A DNA stretch of 18,785 nt from CAZWRK01 sp964635875. GTDB taxonomy: Bacteria > Pseudomonadota > Gammaproteobacteria > Burkholderiales > Aquaspirillaceae. This document shows positions 13,355 to 18,785 of this stretch, piece after piece; position 1 is the stretch's first letter; the number at the start of each line of letters is the position of its first letter. The stretch covers positions 1 to 18,785 of the forward strand of contig CAZWRK010000081.1 of assembly GCA_964635875.1 (NCBI GenBank), read 5' to 3'. The notes beneath the pieces were generated by a model. It did no database searches. It was given only the letters and a program-made list of their open reading frames with translations, and was not told where the DNA came from. A program made the position numbers and the translations under genes.

Positions 13355-14475
13355 CATTGTCGCGAGTGAGCATGGCGTTGATCGGCTTCGCTATGCAGAT
13401 AGCGGCGGGTGGTTTCGAGCTGGGCATGGCGTAAGTTTTGACTCACGACCAGCAAAGGCACACCCGCATCGAGCTGATGCGAAGCGGCACTATGCCGAAA
13501 CCAATGCGCGCTGGCGGCTTGGTATTGTTGGGCTAGATCCGGTTTTTGAGCGCCAATCGCGGCGGTGGCGGCATTTTGCAAAAGTGATTTGATGACTTTA
13601 TGCAGCCCTGCTGGACTCAACGCACGCGGCGCGGTGCTCGTCCACAACGAAGCGACGAGCGGCGTCGATTCATCGACGGCGGGGATGGCGGGCAACCCAA
13701 GATGCCGCCGGTAGCGTTGCAGGGCGGCTAGTAGAGCGTCAGAGACCGGCACATCGGCAAGCGATCCACCTTTACCGCACACACGCAACCACCAGTTGCC
13801 ACGCAGCAGATAAAAATCGCCCATTTTGCCTTGGCAGATTTCGCGCAAGCGCAGTGCGGACTGATAAAGCAAGGTCAAAATCCAGCGCGCGCGTTCAGTT
13901 TGCGCAGCTTCGCGCGCGGAGGATGTCGCGTGCGGAAGCGATGCAAATAGAAATGCGATGGCGTCTTGGCTTAAAAAACGATCAGGGGGCGTGACGGTGG
14001 TTGGTTTGCGGCGACGCTGTAGCGCAAACGGATTGCGTTGCAGGTAACCGGCTGCGATTAAATACCGAAAGAGCGCGCTAAGCGTGGTGTGTGCAAGTTG
14101 TCGCGAACTGGCAGATAGCCCTTGTTGGCGAGTAAATGGTCGCCATTCGGGATGCGCGCGCGGGCGAGTCGGGCCGCACCAGCTGGGATCAGGCGCGCGC
14201 ATAAATTCGTCATAGGCGTGAACGTCTTCACGCTTGAGTGCGGATAAAGTTTTACCACGCCAATGACTCGCCCACAGCAAAAATCGTTCGGCTTCTTTGC
14301 GGTAGTTGGCCAAGGTGTGCGGGCTATGGCGAAACTCGTTAAGCCAGATCATGACCGCGCTTACATCATCTTGCGCATCAATAAGCGCGCTGCCTTGCGC
14401 TCGATTCCAGCCGTGAACCGCGGCAGGGGGGGCGGTTTCGGAAAGGTCTGGCAAAGAAGGGAAGATCATCGGCAT
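13333..14475 (-). CDS. Tyrosine recombinase (site-specific integrase, TnpS-like)
   Basis: A 380-residue tyrosine recombinase. The N-terminal SAM-like core-binding domain (about 37-145) contains FRHSPHTLANYRKEAERFLLW, shown here only as FRHSPHTLANYRKEAERF (48-65). The catalytic domain has the full set: Arg209 (SALRLRE), Lys235 (CGKGG), His324 and Arg327 (HWFRHS), His350 (LRHAQLETTRRYLH) and nucleophile Tyr359. It therefore looks active. The inserted segment DPSWCGPTRPRAHPEWRPF (96-114) is one I associate from memory with a betaproteobacterial group of chromosomal and Tn4651-type recombinases. It is divergent from a KfrA-like gene, the arrangement of tnpS and tnpT. ATG 14475 is used; ATG 14469 is also possible. 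No transposase or tRNA target is visible. Confidence 0.88.
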   Translation of the reverse strand: MPMIFPSLPDLSETAPPAAVHGWNRAQGSALIDAQDDVSAVMIWLNEFRHSPHTLANYRKEAERFLLWASHWRGKTLSALKREDVHAYDEFMRAPDPSWCGPTRPRAHPEWRPFTRQQGLSASSRQLAHTTLSALFRYLIAAGYLQRNPFALQRRRKPTTVTPPDRFLSQDAIAFLFASLPHATSSAREAAQTERARWILTLLYQSALRLREICQGKMGDFYLLRGNWWLRVCGKGGSLADVPVSDALLAALQRYRRHLGLPAIPAVDESTPLVASLWTSTAPRALSPAGLHKVIKSLLQNAATAAIGAQKPDLAQQYQAASAHWFRHSAASHQLDAGVPLLVVSQNLRHAQLETTRRYLHSEADQRHAHSRQWSDLMPK

Positions 14476-14481
14476 GCGGTC

Positions 14482-14572
14482 TCGTGAAACATTTTAATCA
14501 GGCGCCCGACGATTTTTTCGATGGTAGTCGATTGAATTGTCGACATTTTTTTGATTTGACTTCGTGAAACAT
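14482..14572 (+). repeat. Two direct copies of an 11-bp sequence upstream of the recombinase gene
   Basis: TCGTGAAACAT occurs at 14482-14492 and again at 14562-14572, exactly 80 bp apart in the recombinase/KfrA spacer. Between them lies GTCGA (14527-14531) paired with TCGAC (14540-14544). The copies may be binding sites for one of the flanking proteins. The 80-bp spacing is close to an integral number of helical turns at 10.5 bp (7.6) only loosely. Confidence 0.45.
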
Positions 14573-14607
14573 CAGGGTATGTGTAGAGAGTTTTCTCTTT
14601 TCGCTTC

Positions 14608-14643
14608 TAAAAGTCAACATTATAAAAATAATGCTGATTATTA
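14608..14643. repeat. Imperfect 16-bp inverted repeat in the AT-rich recombinase/KfrA spacer
   Basis: The left arm TAAAAGTCAACATTAT (14608-14623) and right arm ATAATGCTGATTATTA (14628-14643) match as inverted repeats at 13 of 16 positions, around AAAA. The inner six bases, CATTAT and ATAATG, are perfect. The surrounding 14611-14700 stretch has only 19 G/C in 90 bases. The minus strand carries a perfect TATAAT at 14619-14624, possibly the recombinase -10, but no good -35. The structure fits a tyrosine-recombinase core site or an operator for the KfrA-like protein. Smaller elements nearby are AGAGA/TCTCT (14585-14598) and a tandem ATTATGT (14663-14676). Confidence 0.6.
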
Positions 14644-14711
14644 ATTTATTTTTGTGTTGATCATTATGTATTATGTGCGGATAAACATATATTTAAAGAG
14701 CGCCTCCAATC

Positions 14712-15890
14712 ATGAATGACACATTGCCGCCTCCCGAACGCGATCCCAAAATTCAAGCAGTACTTGAGCGCGAAGCACACAATGATGCTTACCAAGCGGC
14801 GCTAGCGTTAAGTGATGTTTTGTTTACGCGGCATGGCATTCGCCCGACTGCCAGCAATGTTCGGCAGCTATTACAGCGCGGCTCGAATGGCACAATTCAA
14901 AATGCAGTCAATGTGTTTTGGCAGCGCCTGCAATTGCGAACGCGCACCGCGTTACCCTCTATTCCCGTGCCCGAAGAGGTCGCCGAGAGTTTCGGCCAGA
15001 TTTGGCGGGCGGCCTTGGTCGCGGCGGAAGGGCAATGGAACAGCGACCGTGAAGCATGGCGGCAGCAATTAGCCGACGCCGAGACCGCAAAACAACACGC
15101 AGAGCAAGCCGCCCAAGCAGCGGCAGATCAAGAACAGCAATTACGCGACCGGCTGCAGCACGTTTTGCAATTACAGCAATCCTGCGACGAAGCGCGGCTA
15201 CGGGCAGAACGCGAGGCCGATGAGTGGCGGGCGCAAGTGGAGCAGCTTCGCGAAGAAATGCGGCGCGTTCAACAGCAAGCCGATGCTTTGGTACACGAAG
15301 CGCAGGACAACGCCAAAATATCTTTAGAGCGCATGGGGTTAGAGTACGAAGGGCTGCGCCATTTGTTATTGCAAGAAACGGCGCGAGAACGTGAACAAAT
15401 GACCGCACAGCAACAACAAGCGCAGAGAATGTTTGATCAAGAGCGCGAAGCTTTTGCCAAGCAACTTCGGCAATCCGAAACCATACAGAACGAATTGCGT
15501 GCAGCCTTGCTCGACGCTCAACAAAACATGGCCAGTTTGCGTGCAGAAATTGCTGTTTTGCAGCAGCAGGCCGCCTCGGATAAGCAGGAGCACGCACGAC
15601 TCAATCAATCGGTTGAGCGGTTGATGACGGTGCTTGAGCGCCTCAGTGGTTCGCCACAGGAAAGCAGCCCGACGCTTTCACCCACACTTTTAGAGGGCAT
15701 GCGCGTCATGATGAATAAAACCTATGCTTCGATTTCAGCGGAAAACACAGCGGTGGTATTGTCAGATTGGAAGCTCGAATCCATCGCCTGCTTTCAAGAT
15801 GAATATGGGCTAGAGGCCGATGCGCAGGGCTATTTTGAGCATGTGCTATCGCACTGGGATCGGATTGGTTTTCCAGTTAAAGCGCGTTAG
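14712..15890 (+). CDS. KfrA-like coiled-coil DNA-binding protein (TnpT-like)
   Basis: A 392-residue protein. An N-terminal KfrA-type DNA-binding domain (about 25-105) contains ALSDVLFTRHGIRPTASNVR (31-50), then a Gly-Ser turn and VNVFWQRL. A long coiled coil (about 106-310) follows, extremely rich in Gln, Glu, Ala and Arg. A distinct non-coiled C-terminal segment (about 325-392) has several aromatic residues. KfrA of plasmid RK2 is a self-regulating DNA-binding protein with an alpha-helical tail. TnpT of Tn4651 is a coiled-coil partner encoded divergently from its recombinase TnpS; the same layout here makes a TnpT-like accessory role likely but unproven. AAAGAG (14695-14700) is a distant Shine-Dalgarno, 11 nt from the ATG. 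Confidence 0.8.
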   Translation: MNDTLPPPERDPKIQAVLEREAHNDAYQAALALSDVLFTRHGIRPTASNVRQLLQRGSNGTIQNAVNVFWQRLQLRTRTALPSIPVPEEVAESFGQIWRAALVAAEGQWNSDREAWRQQLADAETAKQHAEQAAQAAADQEQQLRDRLQHVLQLQQSCDEARLRAEREADEWRAQVEQLREEMRRVQQQADALVHEAQDNAKISLERMGLEYEGLRHLLLQETAREREQMTAQQQQAQRMFDQEREAFAKQLRQSETIQNELRAALLDAQQNMASLRAEIAVLQQQAASDKQEHARLNQSVERLMTVLERLSGSPQESSPTLSPTLLEGMRVMMNKTYASISAENTAVVLSDWKLESIACFQDEYGLEADAQGYFEHVLSHWDRIGFPVKAR

Positions 15891-15898
15891 GAGCAAAG

Positions 15899-16345
15899 AT
15901 GGCGACACTTGAACGCGCGATTGCTTTGGCGGCAAGCGCACATGCAGGCCAAGTCGATAAAGCAGGAAAACCGTACATTTTGCATCCCTTGCGGGTGATG
16001 TTGGCGGTGGATTCTGAGCAGGCGCAAATCGTGGCGGTACTGCATGATGTGGTGGAAGATACGGCAGTCACGCTGGAAGATTTACGCGCAGAGGGCTTTA
16101 AGCCTGAAATCGTTGAGGCGATTCAGGCATTGACCAAAACCGCAGGAGAAAGCCGTTTCGCGGCGGCGCATCGTGCAGCAGCCAATCCGATCGCTCGTCT
16201 CGTGAAATTGGCAGATGTGGCGGATAATATGGACCTAAAGCGCATAACGCATCCAACAGAAGCCGACATGGCGCGTCTTGAGCAATATCGTCAAGTGCAG
16301 GCTATTTTAACGAATTCAAATATTCATTCAGAGAGAGAGTCTTGA
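15899..16345 (+). CDS. Small HD-domain (p)ppGpp hydrolase-like protein (MESH1/SpoT-HD type)
   Basis: A 148-residue protein consisting only of the hydrolase half of RelA/SpoT. The Mn-binding and catalytic pattern is complete: His29 (YILHPLRV), His49-Asp50 and Glu53-Asp54 (LHDVVEDT), and Asp106 with Asn110 (LVKLADVADNMD). It would remove the 3'-pyrophosphate of (p)ppGpp. Eukaryotic MESH1, of the same form, also acts on NADPH, so the substrate is open. No synthetase domain is attached. AGGAG (15889-15893), overlapping the stop of the KfrA-like gene, precedes ATG 15899 by 5 nt. The two genes are 8 nt apart and probably co-transcribed. Its own stop overlaps the next start (TGATG). Confidence 0.85.
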   Translation: MATLERAIALAASAHAGQVDKAGKPYILHPLRVMLAVDSEQAQIVAVLHDVVEDTAVTLEDLRAEGFKPEIVEAIQALTKTAGESRFAAAHRAAANPIARLVKLADVADNMDLKRITHPTEADMARLEQYRQVQAILTNSNIHSERES

Positions 16346-16785
16346 TGAGAAACAGTGTGTGGGTAGGAATGATGTGTGCCGTCATCGCGGCACCGGTGTA
16401 TGCACAATGCGCGAAAGGCAGCCAAGCCTTGTTTTCGTGCATGACCAAAAAAGGCAAGCAAATCGAAGTCTGCGACGCGGGCGCCACGATTAGCTATCGT
16501 TTTGGCCCGCCTACCGCTCCAGAAATGGTGATTCAGGTGCCTCGCCAACAAGCCCGCACCTTTCAATGGGCAGGAATGGGGCGTTATATGTCGTATAGCG
16601 TTGATATTCCAAATGGTCAGACCGTGTATAGCGTGTTTACCAGCCTTGATCGGGTCAGCGAGAAACATGCGTTTGAAGCAGGGGTAAACGTTTTGCAAAA
16701 AGGTGAATTGCTCGCCACGGTGAAATGCGCAGGCACGCCAACAGAAAATCGACTAGAAGGCGTGGATTTACCCGCGAGCGACTAG
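16345..16785 (+). CDS. Small secreted Cys-containing protein of unknown function
   Basis: I do not recognise a characterised family. The 146-residue product has a signal peptide with Arg2, a hydrophobic core (5-16) and a likely cleavage after VYA (20/21), so it is probably periplasmic. The mature part has four cysteines (22, 32, 43, 128), enough for two disulfides. Its central segment contains FSCMTKKGKQIEVCD and YRFGPP. No lipobox is present (YAQC). ATG 16345 overlaps the upstream stop and has GAGAGAG just upstream; a TTG at 16342 is less likely. It lies between the alarmone hydrolase and rlmF and looks translationally coupled to the former. Confidence 0.7.
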   Translation: MRNSVWVGMMCAVIAAPVYAQCAKGSQALFSCMTKKGKQIEVCDAGATISYRFGPPTAPEMVIQVPRQQARTFQWAGMGRYMSYSVDIPNGQTVYSVFTSLDRVSEKHAFEAGVNVLQKGELLATVKCAGTPTENRLEGVDLPASD

Positions 16786-16829
16786 AAAACCCCGTACAAT
16801 CCGCAGCCTTTCTGCGTTTCGAGCCCCTC

Positions 16830-17774
16830 ATGACATCCCCTGCGCTAAAAACGAATTTACACCCGCGTAACGCTCACCGAGAGCGTTACGATTTTCCAGC
16901 CTTGATCGCGGCCATGCCAGCGCTGGGCGCTTTTGTGAGCCGCAACGCGCATGGTCATGACAGCATTGATTTTGCCGATCCTGCTGCGGTCAAAATGCTC
17001 AATAAAGCGCTGTTAGCGCATCATTATGGGGTCGCTTATTGGGATGTGCCGGAGGGCTATTTGTGCCCGCCGATTCCGGGGCGTGCAGATCATATTCATT
17101 ATTTGGCAGATTTGCTGGCGGAAAGCTTTCAAACCCCTAAACCGAGTCGTATTCAGGTCTTAGATATTGGCGTGGGCGCGAATTGTATTTATCCGCTTTT
17201 GGGCCGGACGCTCTATGGCTGGCGTTTCGTGGGGTCGGACATTGAGGAATTTGCACTGAAATCGGCGCAGGCGCTGGTGGATTCCAATCCTAAGCTCGGG
17301 CAAAGCATCCGCTTCCGCCATCAACCCTATGCCCGCCAAGTATTTCATGGCGTGATTCGGCGTAAAGATCGGTTTGATCTGACGCTATGTAATCCGCCAT
17401 TTCACGCTTCGGCACAGGAAGCACAAATGGGGTCGCGCCGCAAAGTCACCAATCTAACCGGTAAATCCCCCGAGAAGCCGGTGCTGAATTTCGGTGGAAC
17501 GCATCGAGAGCTGTGGTGCGACGGCGGCGAGCAGCAGTTTTTGCACACCATGGCGCAAGAAAGCGCAGATTTTGCAACGCAATGCTGCTGGTTTAGCTCG
17601 CTGGTATCAAAAGAAGGGCACGTCAAAAATCTGTATCGGCAGTTGCGGCAACTTGGAGCGAAGCAAATTCGCACGTTGTCGATGTCACAAGGCCAGAAAA
17701 CCAGCCGAATTGTGGCGTGGTCGTTTTTGGATGAGGCGGAATGCGTGGCATGGCACCACGCCCCCGCTGAATAA
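16830..17774 (+). CDS. rlmF: 23S rRNA (adenine-1618-N6)-methyltransferase RlmF
   Basis: S-adenosylmethionine-dependent enzyme that makes m6A1618 in 23S rRNA during 50S assembly. The protein begins MTSPALKTNLHPRN, and LHPRN..H..RYDFPALIAA is the family N-terminus. Then come SIDFADPAAVKMLNKALL (45-62), WDVPEGYLCPPIPGRADHIH (71-90), SAM motif I LDIGVGANCIYPLLG (111-125) and the amino-methyltransferase motif NPPF (188-191). At 314 residues it is normal. The frame opens earlier (16725), but those 35 residues lack family similarity and overlap the preceding gene, so ATG 16830 is used. There is no clear Shine-Dalgarno. TACAAT (16795-16800) might be a -10 element, without a matching -35. Confidence 0.93.
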   Translation: MTSPALKTNLHPRNAHRERYDFPALIAAMPALGAFVSRNAHGHDSIDFADPAAVKMLNKALLAHHYGVAYWDVPEGYLCPPIPGRADHIHYLADLLAESFQTPKPSRIQVLDIGVGANCIYPLLGRTLYGWRFVGSDIEEFALKSAQALVDSNPKLGQSIRFRHQPYARQVFHGVIRRKDRFDLTLCNPPFHASAQEAQMGSRRKVTNLTGKSPEKPVLNFGGTHRELWCDGGEQQFLHTMAQESADFATQCCWFSSLVSKEGHVKNLYRQLRQLGAKQIRTLSMSQGQKTSRIVAWSFLDEAECVAWHHAPAE

Positions 17775-17796
17775 CCCGACTACGATTGCAGTCGGG
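17775..17796. terminator. Hairpin between convergent rlmF and thiolase genes
   Basis: CCCGACT (17775-17781) and AGTCGGG (17790-17796) form a perfect 7-bp stem with an 8-nt loop, directly after the rlmF stop. No real T-run follows on either strand; the minus side has only TTATTC. It may still act as a shared termination or 3'-end hairpin for the two convergent genes. Confidence 0.5.
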
Positions 17797-17810
17797 CTGA
17801 GTGCATCAAA

Positions 17811-18785
17811 TTAGACGCGTTCGAAGATGACCGCGATGCCTTGGCCGCCGCCAATGCACATCGTCACCAGTGCGTAACGACCATTGACGCGATGCAGTTC
17901 ATGCAAGGCTTTGGTCGCGATGACTGCACCGGATGCACCAATCGGATGACCCAAGGCAATCGCGCCGCCATTGACGTTGGTTTTGGAAAGGTCCAAATCG
18001 AGGCCACGCGCAACCGCGATCGCTTGCGCTGCGAAGGCTTCGTTTGATTCGATGACATCGATTTGATCAAGGCTCAGACCGGCACGCTTCAAAGCAATTT
18101 GCGTAGCAGGGATCGGGCCTTCACCCATCAATTCATTGGGCACACCGGCAACCGCATACGACACTAAGCGCGCCATGGCTTTATGACCATCACGCTCGGC
18201 ACTGGCCGCATTGCCCAAGACCAAGAATGCTGCACCGTCGTTTAGGCCCGACGCATTACCGGCGGTGACGCTGCCGTCTTTTTTGAACGCAGGACGCATC
18301 CCAGCCAGCGCGTCGAAATTGGTGGCGCGCGGATGCTCGTCGGTATCAAAAATGACTTCGCCTTTGCGGGTTTTCAGCGAAATCGGGGTGATTTGCTCAA
18401 CAAATCGACCTTCGGCAATCGCATTCAGCGCACGGGTTTGAGATTCCAGAGCAAAGGCATCTTGCGCTTCACGGCTGATGTCCCATTTGCTGGCCAGATT
18501 TTCTGCCGTGATGCCCATGTGGCCGACGCCAAACGGATCGGTCAAAATGGAAACCATCATATCCAATGCCGCGCTATCACCCATACGCGCGCCGCTGCGC
18601 AATGCAGGCAGCAAATAGCCACTGCGCGACATCACTTCAACACCGCCACCAATCCCATACTCACAATCGCCCAGCATAATCGCTTGCGCAGTGCTAACAA
18701 CAGCTTGCAGGCCAGAAGAGCACAAACGATTCACAGCCATTGCTACCGAACTCATCGGTAAACCGGCTTGAATAGAAGCCACACG
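17811..18785 (-). CDS. bktB: BktB-like beta-ketothiolase / acetyl-CoA acyltransferase, 5' end missing
   Basis: Thiolase catalysing acetyl-CoA condensation or the reverse thiolysis of 3-ketoacyl-CoA. About 325 residues are visible and roughly the first 65-70 are outside the window. The nucleophilic cysteine lies in NRLCSSGLQA (codon at 18720-18722). The remaining catalytic motifs are NEAFAAQA, GGAIALGHPIGASGA and the second cysteine in MCIGGGQG. The segments GARMGD, HMGITAENLASKWDIS and TVTAGNASGLND-like text resemble Cupriavidus BktB more than PhaA, from memory. No other polyhydroxyalkanoate or fatty-acid genes are in view, so pathway is open. The stop is TAA at 17813-17811. Confidence 0.88.
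   Translation of the reverse strand, partial: RVASIQAGLPMSSVAMAVNRLCSSGLQAVVSTAQAIMLGDCEYGIGGGVEVMSRSGYLLPALRSGARMGDSAALDMMVSILTDPFGVGHMGITAENLASKWDISREAQDAFALESQTRALNAIAEGRFVEQITPISLKTRKGEVIFDTDEHPRATNFDALAGMRPAFKKDGSVTAGNASGLNDGAAFLVLGNAASAERDGHKAMARLVSYAVAGVPNELMGEGPIPATQIALKRAGLSLDQIDVIESNEAFAAQAIAVARGLDLDLSKTNVNGGAIALGHPIGASGAVIATKALHELHRVNGRYALVTMCIGGGQGIAVIFERV

Noticed and set aside
14959..15597. A 212-codon minus-strand frame inside the KfrA-like gene
   Set aside because: The product is an Ala/Arg/Leu-rich low-complexity sequence that mirrors the repetitive Gln/Glu codons of the coiled coil.
13250..15890. Integrated phage or genomic island with att sites
   Set aside because: No tRNA gene, no phage structural genes and no matching terminal direct repeats flank the recombinase/KfrA pair in this window.
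16725..16829. Earlier start for rlmF
   Set aside because: The extension is an out-of-frame reading of the preceding gene with no RlmF similarity.

Overview
The window looks like a proteobacterial chromosome segment, most likely betaproteobacterial. Pointers are the BktB-like beta-ketothiolase, RlmF, DbpA, a YdcO/SutR-like pair, and mid-50s GC by eye. The genus cannot be fixed from this sequence; Neisseriales would fit but is a guess. Most of the window is ordinary housekeeping and metabolism. The least ordinary part is a recombinase and KfrA-like gene pair at 13.3-15.9 kb.

Positions 1-6647 (plus strand) hold a tightly packed cobalamin cluster: btuC (5' end outside the window), btuD, cobO, cobD/cbiB, cobC, btuF, cobQ, then an HD-domain phosphohydrolase. 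Start and stop codons overlap or sit a few bases apart, except for a 25-nt gap before cobQ. BtuF, BtuC and BtuD would import corrinoids. CobO adenosylates, CobQ amidates to cobyric acid, and CobC and CobD supply and attach the aminopropanol arm. No cobU/S/T-type nucleotide-loop genes and no cobalamin riboswitch are visible.

Positions 6710-8668 encode a bacterial SUV3-like RNA helicase. Convergent with it, 4 nt away, is an XRE-cupin regulator (minus), which is divergent from a BenE-family transporter (plus). This matches the E. coli sutR(ydcN)-ydcO pairing. Two near-identical palindromes sit symmetrically between the two genes. The transporter 3' end overlaps the 3' end of a DmeF-like cation exporter (minus) by 45 bp. 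The exporter is divergent from an RcnR-type metal sensor with all four His/Cys ligand positions and a matching operator palindrome. A clear intrinsic terminator follows the sensor gene.

Positions 11864-13249 (minus) encode DbpA, an RNA helicase for 23S rRNA maturation. Upstream of it on the same strand is a tyrosine recombinase with a complete catalytic set. The recombinase is divergent from a KfrA-like coiled-coil DNA-binding protein across a 236-bp, partly very AT-rich region containing a long imperfect inverted repeat. This layout resembles the TnpS/TnpT/rst cointegrate-resolution module of Tn4651-type transposons, but no transposase is present here. The KfrA-like gene is followed directly by a small (p)ppGpp-hydrolase-like HD protein and a small secreted Cys-containing protein.

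The window ends with rlmF (23S rRNA m6A1618 methyltransferase, plus), a hairpin, and the 3' part of a BktB-like thiolase (minus, 5' end outside the window). No rRNA, tRNA, CRISPR array or insertion sequence was found. The longest stretch without a gene is the 236-bp recombinase/KfrA spacer; it is described as repeats.
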